From contig JAPEUQ010000009.1 of the NCBI GenBank assembly GCA_027946365.1, positions 372,001 to 436,000 of the forward strand: 64,000 nt of DNA, read 5' to 3'. Shown here in pieces: positions 23,861-34,119 of the stretch. This DNA is from Kalmusia sp. IMI 367209. Taxonomy: Eukaryota > Ascomycota > Dothideomycetes > Pleosporales > Didymosphaeriaceae. How positions within the stretch are numbered: the stretch's first letter is position 1; each line of letters starts with the position of its first letter. The notes beneath the pieces are model-generated. The model did not search any database, was not told where the DNA came from, and saw only the letters and a list, made by a program, of their open reading frames with translations. The translations under genes and the position numbers were made by a program.

Positions 23861-25278
23861 CTAGCCGTCTGTCCATGTAGCACCCCTCACTTCCTGGACA
23901 ATCTCGGGGTAGTTGTCTTCCATCCACTTGCTTGCCTACAAAATTATTCTGTGGTCAGCGCATAGTCATCATACGCATTGTATCCTGGTGGACTCACTAT
24001 ACAGAAGGCCTCTAACCATTTCAGCGTGGCTTCCCCGTATGGACAATAGAGATGGCTAGTCCTTGGCTTGCAATTCTTCTCAGGTGTCAGATTGTCGTCC
24101 TCCATTCCAAGCTGATCGAATGCAGCCGTTATCCCAGCATTCGGATCGTTCTTGACGGAGACGCCGAGTCGTGAGGGCCCCTCACACATGATCTTGTAGT
24201 TCGCCATCACGTCTTTGGGGCAGTCGAGATTCTTCATCTTCAGTGAGAGCTGCCTGCAGTACTCATACGGAACTAATGCCGGGAATGGTTGCGTAAATCG
24301 GTACCGACACGTATCGGAGTATGCCCAACGACCGTGTTTCGCCCCGTCCACTACTTTTCGAGCGTCGATGCGCAATCGGCGTAGGACATGCTCCTTATTA
24401 CGACGACGAGTCTGCGGCGCGAACGGCATCTTTAGACAGTTTGGATATTTCTCATAGAGATCTGCCAGACGATTGAGCTCTGCAGCCAGAGCCTCAGCCC
24501 TAACTAGACGAATCTCTTGGTAGACGTCAATAAATGTTGCCAACTCGTTCAGTGAGAGCTCTAACTCTCTACGCTGGGTGCCAAGGTGGAATGGGCGGTT
24601 TATAAAGTGGGGCGGAGACCTGGCTTGCAATTTATGGAGGACGCTCACACGACCTGGACCGTGGGCGCGTTTCAGGTGGGCGAACCAAGGTTCGACATTC
24701 GTGGAATAGTCCCGATGGAGTGCATACCAGGTCTTCTGAAAGACCTGCTCGTTGAGTGATGACAACCAGTGCGCAGAAAGAGAGTCCTCATTGAGCAATT
24801 TATGACGATTTGCGTAAGAGGTGCGCGATTCCCAGTCACCACTACGGTGGCAAAGGAAAGCGAAATCAGCGTCGTAAAAGGTTTCGTCGTCCTTTGAACG
24901 GGGCTGCTTATAACATAGCTTTCTAACTTGGTCGGTGGCGTCTAGGTATTTCTGCCATTTTGGACCGCCGCCAGAGCGGAACCATCTACCCCAGGGTGCG
25001 AGACTGTTGGATAAGGACCAGGCGAGACGTGGACCGGCTACTCGCGATAGACGAATGAGTTGTTCGAAATCGAGTTCGTTGAGAACGGCTACACACGATT
25101 ATGTGAGCAATAGTGTGCAAAAACCATCTGTTTCTGTATAGGCTGCCCTCTGTAAAGTGCATCGTAGGGTACACTGTACGAGAAATAATGATGACTCACC
25201 GCCGTGCAGCTCACAGGGCAACTTCTCCAAGTCGTGCGCAATGCGCTCGAACCGGCGGGTTGCAGGTGTAAATTGCAT
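23861..25278 (-). CDS. F-box-like protein
   Basis: Exons 25200-25278, 23998-25088 and 23861-23935, with introns of 111 bp (GTGAGT..TAG) and 62 bp (GTGAGT..TAG), give 414 residues ending in RGATWTDG. The segment LEKLPCELHGAVLNELDFEQ, followed by LIRLSRVAG, matches the F-box pattern (LPxEL..xIL..L...xLxxLsxV) at about residues 17-47. The remaining 360 residues are unlike WD40 or LRR repeats, have several Trp- and Cys-containing blocks (WFAHLKRAHG, CRYRFTQPFP, HLYCPYGEATLKWLEAF), and are not recognised. Family inference: F-box proteins recruit substrates to SCF ubiquitin ligases. The frame can be extended upstream to ATG 25489 through a 70-bp (25331-25400) or 31-bp intron, adding 47 or more residues; ATG 25278 is preferred because it puts the F-box at the N-terminus. 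Confidence 0.68.
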
Positions 25279-25609
25279 GTTGTGCGCAAAGTGTATCGCA
25301 GAGTAGCTCAACCCAGGTTGAAAATGTGGTCTGATCCGAAAGTGATGTGTTAGTCGGTAACTTTAAATGAGATGTTCTGTTGAGGCCCCCATAGACGGAC
25401 GGGGCGTATGCGCCCTTCGCGTATGAGTGAGTCATCAGCGTCCTGTCCCAGACTTCGCGATAAAATAAATCTTGTAGTAGCTTCTCCATTTCATACAAAG
25501 TGCTTGCCTTTCCAGGGTTCGACAATCTCCCAATAATCAGACGTCCTTGCTACAATCAATTGTCCTGATTGCACTATCTCAAATCGAACATCAACCACTG
25601 GAAACCGCG
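25279..25609. promoter_or_regulatory. Divergent promoter, F-box-like / SDR-like
   Basis: Head-to-head spacing of 331 bp between the preferred start codons. If the F-box-like gene starts at 25489, only 120 bp remain. Confidence 0.4.
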
Positions 25610-27340
25610 ATGGCAGCAATATTGTTGCCATGGTCTGCGCCACACTTTGTAGCAACGAAATCCGAAGAGGATATCGCAAGACGTCTACGTGAGGATGAAA
25701 TTCTTATAAACGATGGGAAGCCTTGCAGCTGGGTAGCGTGGCACCTGTCAGATTACGACTCTGATCAAGGACGGGCGATCGCAACACACCTTGCCCCAAT
25801 CCCCGATTTGAGTCACAGTGTAAAGAAAATCATCTACGAAAACATCCTGAACAAGATTCGTCGTCAATTAAAGCTTTCCACTACGAAAGGAGTGGACCTA
25901 GAGCGAGGAAAGCCCCAAGAGACACTGCTGGCCTCAGAGCTTTCCACCGCGCTCAAAGTCCTCTCGCACCTTTATGATAATGCCGTTTTCCAACGAGATA
26001 CATCAGCGGAGACCATAATGCTCTGGCTCAAACAGCGCATTGCCACACCTACCCCGGAGAATCCGACACCACCGGCCGATCTTGGTGTGACGGCCTCTGC
26101 GAATATCCCTGAGGCCCCACCAATCCCTCGAAAGCGTCTCTGCTACATTTGTCGCATCTACCTCACGAGCCCGCACCCCTCTCAATCCTCCTTGTGCATC
26201 CCATGTGGTGCATTCAATCTCGCTTCCTCACTGCTTTCAACACCGCCAAACTTATCCTTACCGCCTACTTTCAGTGCACTCATTACTGGTGCGCGCATAA
26301 ATCTTGGCTACCACACCGCGCTCCGCCTCTTGCGCTGCGGTGCGCGCGTGATTGTGACGACAAGGTACCCACGTGATGGCGTTGCACGATATCTAGCTGA
26401 GAGCGATTCTGCCGGGTGGAAAGACAGGTTGAAAGTTATTGGCGCAGATTTCAGATGCGCGGCAGATGCCTTTTCTCTGGTAGAAGAGACAAAGCGGTGT
26501 TTGGCTGCGTGGTCAGAAGACGGGGACCCGAAGCTGCATCTCCTAATCAACAATGCAGCACAGACGTTGACGGATAGCGTGAAGAAAGAGCAGCACGCTG
26601 TCAGACGAGAAGCCGTGCTAGCAAGAGAAATGAAGGATCAGAAGGCTTTGATTGAGGGTACTTATAAATCAAGGGTGAGGGGGGAAGCTCTACCTCTAGC
26701 TTTAGAAAGTGCGGGTGAAGATTTGGAAGGAGACGACATACCAGGAGGCACTTTAAAACCTCACAATGTTTCGACGGATGCTCCAACAGTAGAGCTCGAA
26801 CCATACTACAGGTCCTCCTGGGTACAATCCCTCTTCGACATTCCGTATGAGGATGTCATCTCTGCTCACGCAGTGAACACCTTCGTCCCGCTCATTCTAT
26901 GTCGAGAGCTCCTCCCCTTAATGGGTCACCCTGATTCCGCAAGATCCCCCGATCCATGCACCAAACCTCAGGGCTACATCATTAACGTCTCATCCCGTGA
27001 GGGCATCTTCGAAGACCGCATCAACTCAGCCATGAAGCAAGGCAAGCACGTACACACCAACATGTCCAAGGCTGCTCTGAATATGATAACCGAGACGGAG
27101 GCGGCTACTGCGTGGCAGTCAAGACGGGTGGCTATGAACACGGTGGATCCTGGCTACATGAGCGCGGCACCTGAGTACGAGAATGCGTTTGATGGTGTGT
27201 GTCCGATTGGGTGGGAAGACGGTGCGGGGCGTGTGCTGTGGCCTATAGCTGTAGGCGAGATAGAGGGTATGGTTGTGAAGGGGCGGTTCCTTAAGCACTA
27301 TGGTGCGGTGGAGGTAGATCCGGGGATTGGTAGAGGGTAA
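25610..27340 (+). CDS. Large SDR-like oxidoreductase with zinc-ribbon-like N-terminal part
   Basis: An uninterrupted 576-residue frame from ATG 25610 (MAAILLPWSAPHF). Residues 1-170 are an unrecognised helical region. A CxxC-x14-CxxC pair (CYICRIYL and CIPCG) near 183-203 resembles a zinc ribbon. The C-terminal Rossmann domain is SDR-like: ITGARINLGYHTALRLL near 225, the NNAAQTL motif near 312, INVSSREG with the catalytic-type Ser near 460, and TNMSKAALN near 482. At the usual Tyr-x3-Lys site the Lys is present but the Tyr position holds Thr. As I recall the family, this HTNM(S/A)KAALN variant is widespread, so it is not private decay. Normal SDRs are about 250 residues, so this is a fused, possibly non-classical member. 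The reaction and substrate are unknown. Confidence 0.8.
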   Translation: MAAILLPWSAPHFVATKSEEDIARRLREDEILINDGKPCSWVAWHLSDYDSDQGRAIATHLAPIPDLSHSVKKIIYENILNKIRRQLKLSTTKGVDLERGKPQETLLASELSTALKVLSHLYDNAVFQRDTSAETIMLWLKQRIATPTPENPTPPADLGVTASANIPEAPPIPRKRLCYICRIYLTSPHPSQSSLCIPCGAFNLASSLLSTPPNLSLPPTFSALITGARINLGYHTALRLLRCGARVIVTTRYPRDGVARYLAESDSAGWKDRLKVIGADFRCAADAFSLVEETKRCLAAWSEDGDPKLHLLINNAAQTLTDSVKKEQHAVRREAVLAREMKDQKALIEGTYKSRVRGEALPLALESAGEDLEGDDIPGGTLKPHNVSTDAPTVELEPYYRSSWVQSLFDIPYEDVISAHAVNTFVPLILCRELLPLMGHPDSARSPDPCTKPQGYIINVSSREGIFEDRINSAMKQGKHVHTNMSKAALNMITETEAATAWQSRRVAMNTVDPGYMSAAPEYENAFDGVCPIGWEDGAGRVLWPIAVGEIEGMVVKGRFLKHYGAVEVDPGIGRG

Positions 27341-27686
27341 GTCGTGTCAGGCCACGGAATTTCTTGATAACTATACGGGAGTTCCTCATGTTTCTCTTCA
27401 ATATCTTTGAGAGGAATGCGGACACATATGAAGATCCGGGAGACGTATGACAAATCACATAAGAATATAAGCTAGCGTCACTCAAAGGTGATATTGTTCT
27501 CAACTCCAAAACTTGATCGATACCCGTTATCAGCTAAATCCACGCTCAGGAACACGGAGTCTACCAAGGGCCTTAAGTTCTGCATTGCTTGAAGATCTGG
27601 TCTCCATTGATGATCTCTACTACCGCTACCTACTCCTCCACGATCACTGCTGCCTCCTCCTCCTCCTCCTCCTCCTCCTCCTCCAC
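27341..27686. other. Intergenic with (TCC)n microsatellite
   Basis: Short 3' flank between convergent genes. A TCC trinucleotide run of about eleven units lies at about 27652-27684, right beside the stop codon of the next gene. Confidence 0.7.
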
Positions 27687-28163
27687 CTACTTCTTGTTCT
27701 TCTCTGCGCTCACCGTCGCCCTGCTCCTCCCAACGACCTGCACCTTCTGTACGCCTCTGGGGCGCTGAGCGGCCGCAACCGCACCGGTACCCTTCGCCTT
27801 CAAGGCCCGCTCCCGACGAGCCATCTTCTCCGCCTTGTCGCGTTCCTTCGTGCTCACCCGGGGCTCCTCCAAGAGGGCTTGCTTCTTCTTCTTCTCCTTC
27901 AACGCCTTCTCGTACGCCATGGCTTTCTCGTAGGCAGCCTTCGCAGCTGCCGTAGCCTTGCGAGCGGCTACAAGTTGCGCATCGATAGACACGGTTGGTT
28001 TGATCGCCGCGACGTGATGGCGCTCTTCGCGCAGGACCTCGTTAGCAGCCTCAACGGCGCCAGCGCCGTATCCAGGGTGGCGCTCGGCCAAGGATCGATG
28101 GTCGTCTTTGGCGCGAGCGAAGACGGCATAGGTCATGTCCTTGGAACCTCGACCGAAAACCAT
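27687..28163 (-). CDS. Small basic Lys/Ala-rich protein, unknown
   Basis: A single-exon frame of 158 residues beginning MVFGRGSKDMTYAVF. The first 60 residues have ordered-looking composition (AERHPGYGAGAVEAANEVLR). Residues 65-125 are Ala/Lys/Glu-rich and likely one long helix (AARKATAAAKAAYEKAMAYE, then LKEKKKKQALLEE). The tail is Lys/Arg-rich, fitting a nuclear or nucleic-acid-binding protein. No family was recognised. The antisense frame 27513-28274 is a Leu-rich shadow. Codon pattern and the lack of stops support the minus strand. Confidence 0.65.
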   Translation of the reverse strand: MVFGRGSKDMTYAVFARAKDDHRSLAERHPGYGAGAVEAANEVLREERHHVAAIKPTVSIDAQLVAARKATAAAKAAYEKAMAYEKALKEKKKKQALLEEPRVSTKERDKAEKMARRERALKAKGTGAVAAAQRPRGVQKVQVVGRSRATVSAEKNKK

Positions 28164-29503
28164 TGCTGCACTGGTGATTTTTGTGTTTTGAAGGTAGTTG
28201 GTGTGAAGTGGTGGGTTTCTGATTGTCAGATGGGATTGGTGCGAAGTTTTGATGTACGGTACGATTCTTGCTGATGGAGAGAGGGAGCTGAGCAGACTGT
28301 GTTCTGAGGGAGAGGCAGACTGTGGGGAGCGAGAGCTTTTAAAGAGTAGAGATTTCTATTGTCACTGTCTGGACAATAGCAGTGAGCTTCAGCTATTATT
28401 CGGCTTTGATCAATAGAAAATTAGGTGAAGAAACCCTGGTGGGAGTGAGAAGTGAATCAAAGCCTGACTAAATATTTTTGTTGCTCCCAATCTGTGAGGG
28501 TGAAGGTGAATCAACCGTATATGTGCAAGCTGTGTCTAGTTAATCTATCAGAGGTATGGGATATACATATAGAGCAGAGCTAGCATTCGAATTATCTGTG
28601 ACAGACAGCGGATTAATGAAATGGTCGCCATCAAGTATACACGTTCTGATTGATCGCTCGCTAGGGCTGGTAATACTTTGCATATAACTGGTATTCGATC
28701 AGAACACGTAAAGATCTAAAAGACCAACCCTAAACAATACATATATGTATGATGAGAGTTGCTGATTCCTGGCATCTGACCGTCTAAAGTATTGCTCACT
28801 GCGGGCACGGTCATATGATGTGACTTGCTCGGCACGTATATATACATCTTAGCTAGCACCATAGCTCTAGCTCCCCAATCAATACAATACATCCAGAGAA
28901 CCACCTTGCTTAACAGACACCCTCGGCGCTCACTCTAGAGAATTGGCAAACGTGAAACATTGATACTATGGCAGTGTCAATCTGGGAGAGGAGAGTCAAA
29001 CATGTATTTGAAAATAGTTAGATATGATCAACAAAGCCCTGCTAATCAGGATAGTATTGCGATCAATAACATTTAATCTGAATCGCGAGATTAGATGGCT
29101 AAATGATCTTCATCTACAAGTGTTGAATATCATAAACGGATTATGTTTCAATAATTAGTGAAGGTGAAGTGATACATGTAGGTCATAAAACTTCCACCAA
29201 GGACAAGGCAGAGAATTGAAAGTGACACTGTCTTGAAATAAGGAAACGAGGAAGGACAATGATTTGATTTAGCTAGAATATTCGGCCGGCATTCTCAAGC
29301 ACATGACTAGTACGTGCGGCGAAGAAGCTTCGAATCTTGTAGAATCAAGACTATTCTTTGTTATTTTATAACAGTACTGCCGGCATCTCATAAGTCTGAG
29401 ATTGCAATAGAAATCAAGGCAGTGACAAAGAGCGTCTTCAACATAAACATGTTATGAACGGCATAGAGTGCAGAGAAGATTGCCACTAGAAGGAGCGCCT
29501 AGC
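28164..29503. other. AT-rich intergenic region
   Basis: About 1.3 kb of AT-rich sequence with no supported ORF, RNA gene or clear repeat. It contains the upstream region of the small basic protein gene and the 3' flank of the next gene. Confidence 0.6.
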
Positions 29504-31167
29504 TCAAGTGTTTCGGGTCCTTCTACCCCATCCTAGAGATGCCACCTGGCGTTTAGTCTGGCGCGCAAGCTGCTTCTCGAGCTTCTTCTGCTCCCTGGCC
29601 CGAGTGATGGCCGCGATCCGCGCCTCAGCGAACTGCTCGTCGCTCATCGTGGTGACACGAGCCTGAATAGGCTTCCCATCCGTGTCGAACGTGATATTAA
29701 CGTTGGGGTACTCCTCTGGCGTCGCGAGGATGTTGCTCAAACGTGCTGAAACAAGCGGACGGACTCTGAGGAAGCGAATAGTCTTGAGACTTACGATACG
29801 GACGTTAGGATCGTTCTCGTCAATCACAACGGCGTCTTGAGCGGGCGCGATAAGGATGCCACCGCGTTTGCCAATCGCAGTCCTAGTATAATCCTTCTTC
29901 TGCGCCTCCTCCGTTGCGATCATGTCTTTTTGGTGTTCGCGCACCTTCTTGAATCGGAAGGGATCGGGACCGTCGGGAATATGGGCGCCAGCCGGAGGCT
30001 TGGTCTTGCCCTCCCAGAACTTATCTGGGTCTACAGGACGGTTGCGGTTGGTCATGCGCGACATCTGCTTGTGGTCTTTCATCATCTTTGCGACGAGCGC
30101 GTTCCTCTGGTTGGGCCGAGCCGTGTGCTTCTTCTCGTCTTTGAAAATGGCCCGATCGAGCTTGCTGAGCTTCGGTGGGCGCTGGGGCTTCACGATGCCT
30201 GCGGCTCCAGCTTTCTTGATGGTACCCTTGGTCACCGTAGCCTTCTGGCTGCGCTTGACCGTCGGTACGACGACTTCATTCTCAGAGGACTCGCCGAGCT
30301 CCATGAACGCTTCGGTGGAGCTGGAAGAAGTCTTGCGTTTCTTTACGGCCGGCTGTGCGCCAGCACGCGGTGTATTCTGATCTGCGAAGCTCTCGATAGG
30401 AGGAGGTTTTAGGTTGAGCGATGACCCGTCTGATCTGCCGGCCTTGGAGAGCTTGCGCTTCTTCGACGCTGGCGATTCATGCGACTGCTCGGAAGAAGTC
30501 TTTGCGCTGTTGATACCGCCGGTCGTCGTCGACGCAGAAGGGTCGGCGGAGTCTTTGGATACATCGATAATATTGTCATGCTTTCTGTAGTATTAGCTAA
30601 TATATTGAGATTTTTCGACGACAAGCTTACCTTGGGGCTGGAGGTATGCTCAACAACAGCAAACTCAGGCGTCGGGATCGAGACGAAGGCATTAGCATAG
30701 TCAGTTTTCTGACCGTTCTTTGGGAAAAAGTAAGTTAACATACCGAAATACTAATGTGAAAAACATACCTGATCCGTCGTTACATGAAGAACGAGAGCCT
30801 GAGGTCCGGCGATGGTCAACTTGGCTGGATTTTCAAGAGCGCCAAGATCCTCGCACTTGCGACGTACATTAGCTATGTTTGCGGAAAGATGATATGTAGA
30901 ACAAACCATGTGATCATCAGTTCTACGGTTGGCGGGAGGGAGCGCCGGTAAGGCCAAGTGCTTCTCCTCAACCTGCGCAACAACGCCGGTGGGCTCTGGG
31001 GTATCAAAACGGCTGGTAGGTAGAAGCTTTGGTGACAACTATCATCTAGGTTAAGATGCAATCACATAATGCTCGGTCGTCGTAGTAGCAACACTAGAAC
31101 GTACCATTTGTTTGTGTAGCGGAGAGGCAGAACGCTCGAGGCGATCGGACATGGAGAGAGTTGACAT
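29504..31167 (-). CDS. Uncharacterised Lys-rich, probably nuclear protein (4 exons)
   Basis: Exons 31105-31167, 30769-31038, 30631-30717 and 29504-30580 join in frame across introns of 66, 51 and 50 bp to give 498 residues. The N-terminus is MSTLSMSDRLERSASPLHKQ. The middle contains strong monopartite NLS-like clusters (SPASKKRKLSK and AVKKRKTSS), then a conserved-looking basic segment (PPKLSKLDRAIFKDEKKH, FWEGKTKPPAGAHIPDGP, FRFKKVREHQKDMIATEE) and a helical basic C-terminus ending WGRRTRNT. No known domain was recognised. A 54-bp segment (29746-29799, GTATCG..CAG) could be an in-frame intron; removing it would shorten the protein by 18 residues. Likely nuclear by composition; function unknown. 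Confidence 0.7.
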
Positions 31168-31959
31168 GTTTTTCGAGTGTGGAAAGTTGTGTGGATAAAT
31201 CTTAGGTGGATACGTGTGTGTATGGAACAAGTGTGAAGTTGATGATCACAACAGGTACGAGCGTGTTGAAATTTATGGAAAAAGTGTGGTGGAATAGGTC
31301 GCTGACGGCGGCGTGCGTCAGGACTTCTGGGAAAGGCAGTCGCGCTTTCGTCAACGGCGCCAAGAAAAGATTTGCGAGGAAAAGAGAGATGAACAATCTA
31401 ACTGCAGTGATTGATTTGAGCTGGCTCTCTGTATTCTGAGCGATGAATAGAGTGGAACTTCGTCAAAGCCGCTTTCCATCGTACAGTGTCTTCCATGTAC
31501 ATCGTACAGTGTCTTCCATGTACACAATTATCTGCTAATTTAATACGATAGTCTATTGCCTGATAGTATGGAAGGAGTTCTGGAGAAAGAAGATACGTGT
31601 CTAGCTCTTCTCGTAGTTGATGCTGGAGTCCAACACTACTCCTGACTACTGTTTGTTTCCGTTCTGGCTGTGCGACGCCTCACGAGAAGAATTAGATAGA
31701 TTTACTGGTCTATATAACGTATTTGGGCAATTACATCAAGCTTCAAGAGTTCCCATTGACATGAACATATTTGCGTGGAGACGCAACGCTCCACCATCGC
31801 AAATCCACCAAAGTAAATTCGAAAGAGTTTGAAAAATTGAGAAACATTACCATTATAATAACACATATCAAGCCGTAGAAGCGATGCAAAAGCACAGGCT
31901 ATAGCCTCTTATCTCGCCAATGAGCTACCATAGCCTGTTCTCTCTTACGAGATCGAAGC
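31168..31959. other. Intergenic with a 23-bp tandem duplication
   Basis: No supported gene (the short frames at 31206-31439 are not protein-like). A perfect two-copy 23-bp repeat lies at 31478-31523. Confidence 0.6.
31478..31523. repeat. Perfect 2 x 23-bp tandem repeat
   Basis: The unit beginning ATCGTACAGTGTCTTCC occurs twice back to back with no mismatch (31478-31500 and 31501-31523), which suggests a recent duplication. Confidence 0.95.
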
Positions 31960-32766
31960 TTACACAGCAGCCTTCCCTTTCCTGCTCGCTTTCCTCGCAG
32001 CAATCTGTGCCGGCGTCAGCTTAGCCGGCCGCTGCGAAGGAGGTACATAATCATCCTCCGTGCCATTGACCTTTGCACCGACAGACTTTGTGAATGTCTT
32101 GTTGATCGCAGGATTCTTCGGTGCCGTGGCGCTGGCTATCTTGGAAACGGCGCGCTTGAGCGGCTGGTGCTCGTTCTCTCCGTTGGAGTATTCCAGCTTG
32201 TCGTTGCTAGAAGGTCTGGTGGTGGCAAGCGCAGGAGTTGCCTTTCCGGCGTTGGTCTTCACCTTTTTAGTGGAAGGGCGCTTGACAGAGGCGATGGACC
32301 TTTTTGCATGCGCAAGCACGTCGTTCTGTAGATTTGCGCTCACCGTCAGCGGCGGCTCGTCGTCGTTTTCTTCATGGGCGCGTTTCTTACTTCCGGCTCC
32401 GATGCCATTTTTGTTGAGTCGGGAGGCGTTATTGGACCCGGAATTGGTCTGTGTCTCGAAGTCTTTTGGAGCGCGCTCGTTCCACAGATGGAGGTAGACG
32501 ATATCGGCAAATGTGTTTCCATTGGCATCCTTCGCATCGAACTCGTCGAGGTGCTCGCCGATGGTCATACCGAGGCGGAAGTACATGGGCCGGGAGCGCG
32601 TGTCGGCAGCGGCGTCGACGATGCCAGACTCGATCGTCTTGAGAGGCTTCGCGCTCGACTTCAAGCTAGCGACGGGCCTCTTGCGGGCCTTCATGTTGGC
32701 GGAAAGTGTAGCCCTTGCCGTGCTAGCGGCGATGGTGGCGGTGCTCTTGATAGTAGAGGTAGACAT
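31960..32766 (-). CDS. Uncharacterised Ser/Ala/Lys-rich protein
   Basis: A single exon of 268 residues from ATG 32766 (MSTSTIKSTATIAAST). The frame is open further upstream to 32988, but that part looks like a leader. Residues 50-105 look ordered (SRPMYFRLGMTIGEHLDEF, FADIVYLHLWNERAPKDF). The remainder is low-complexity with basic clusters (GSKKRAHEE, RPSTKKVKTNAG, KASRKGKAA) typical of nuclear disordered proteins. No domain was recognised. It resembles its neighbours at 29.5, 35.2 and 36.9 kb in composition only. Confidence 0.62.
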   Translation of the reverse strand: MSTSTIKSTATIAASTARATLSANMKARKRPVASLKSSAKPLKTIESGIVDAAADTRSRPMYFRLGMTIGEHLDEFDAKDANGNTFADIVYLHLWNERAPKDFETQTNSGSNNASRLNKNGIGAGSKKRAHEENDDEPPLTVSANLQNDVLAHAKRSIASVKRPSTKKVKTNAGKATPALATTRPSSNDKLEYSNGENEHQPLKRAVSKIASATAPKNPAINKTFTKSVGAKVNGTEDDYVPPSQRPAKLTPAQIAARKASRKGKAAV

Positions 32767-33609
32767 GACGGGGTATGTGTAGAAGGATAAGGTTGAGTCT
32801 GAGTGTTCTGATGGAAGAGTCGACTTCAGGCTGAGAGTTACTCTTGAATTCGTCAGAGCTGATATGAAGTTTTGTAGAAACGAAGAGAGTAGGTGAATAT
32901 GAGGATGAGGGTCAGAGAAGTGGATATAGAGAAGACTCATTTTATTGTGAAGTGAATGAACAATGGGTAATGTGAGCGCATTGAACAATAATTAGCATCG
33001 GTGCAACGCGCATATACAATCAGAATGTGCAAATCCTCACAATGATGGATACATATTATCTGGAGGCAGAAGTCCTATTAAGCAAGCTTCGGGCTCTGTA
33101 TTGACAAGCGCGGACTGCCACAACGTATCTCTGACTAGCTATTGACGAGAAGCAAAGTTCGGATCGTATTCAACATGAAAGGTAGACAGGCTTCAGGATA
33201 CTGTACTTTAGCCCTATAGACGCAGTAGAGGCTGTACATTTCCAGAATGTGAATGTTGTCGCGGTGCCTCTGACCATTTAGGGTTAGCCGCTCTTGTGCA
33301 TACCCACAATCCTGGGGAGCTTCATCGGAATCGCGACGACTTCATCTTAGCTACCAACTTGGTCTCACATTTATCTGTACTTGCTATGACAAACAGCCGT
33401 CAAAGAGTGGACGAACAGGGGTGAAAGGACAGATGGCGGGGATTAGGGCCACATCTCGCGAACAGACGTCTTGGCGCTCACATTTCCCCACACTTCAGAC
33501 GTACCTCAACAAAGGCCACGGAACCTCTTGAAGAACGACACTATACCAATTGCCCTACTAAATATATCCAAACCTTTCTGCTTACCTCTCCGAGCATTAC
33601 GCTGCCATC
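32767..33609. other. Intergenic, upstream of FKBP2
   Basis: Divergent upstream regions of the 31960 gene and FKBP2. No coding frame or recognised regulatory motif. Confidence 0.6.
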
Positions 33610-34119
33610 ATGAAGGTCGCCGTCATCCTTGCCCTCGCCACGGCCGCATTCGCCGACATCATCAACAACGAGGTAGTTCCTTACCCCTCCACGTAGAGGG
33701 CGGAATAGCTGACAACAGGGCAGCACCTCAAGACGGAGGTCACCAACAAGGTCGAGTGCAACCGGCCCACTAAGGCCGGCGACGGTATCCAGGTCCACTA
33801 CCGCGGCACGCTCGAGAGCGACGGCAGTGAGTTCGACGCGTCGTACAACCGTGGCCAGCCGCTAGGCTTCAGCGTCGGCAAGGGCCAGGTCATTAAGGGC
33901 TGGGACCAGGGCCTGCTCGGAATGTGCCCCGGTGAGAAGCGCAAGCTGACCATTCAGCCCGATTGGGCGTATGGCTCGCGTGGCGCCGGCCCTATCCCAG
34001 CGAACAGCGTGTTGAGTATGTACACCAGCCTCCGGACAGGTAAATCATTATGCTAAAGGATTGCAGTTTTTGAGACGGAGCTCGTGTCGATCGACGGCGT
34101 TAGCAAGGACGAGTTGTAG
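33610..34119 (+). CDS. FKBP2: FKBP2-type ER peptidyl-prolyl isomerase with KDEL tail
   Basis: Exons 33610-33672, 33724-34015 and 34067-34119, with two 51-bp introns, give 135 residues. Residues 1-15 are a signal peptide ([15 protein letters not shown]). The FKBP domain spans about 23-127 and keeps the binding-pocket residues: VHYRGTL (Tyr47), SEFDASY (Phe58, Asp59), [11 protein letters not shown] (Val77, Ile78, Trp81), AYGSRGAG (Tyr104) and FETELV (Phe120). The protein ends SKDEL, an ER-retrieval signal. Family knowledge: FKBP2/FKBP13 proteins catalyse cis-trans prolyl isomerisation in the ER lumen, assist folding, and bind FK506. The length is normal. The first intron ends at ..GGGCAG; an AG eight bases earlier would break the frame. 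Confidence 0.95.

Noticed and set aside
27513..28274. 253-codon plus-strand ORF over the small basic protein gene
   Set aside because: Poly-Leu from the (TCC)n run and an otherwise Leu/Arg-rich pattern typical of an antisense shadow; the minus frame has better protein-like sequence.
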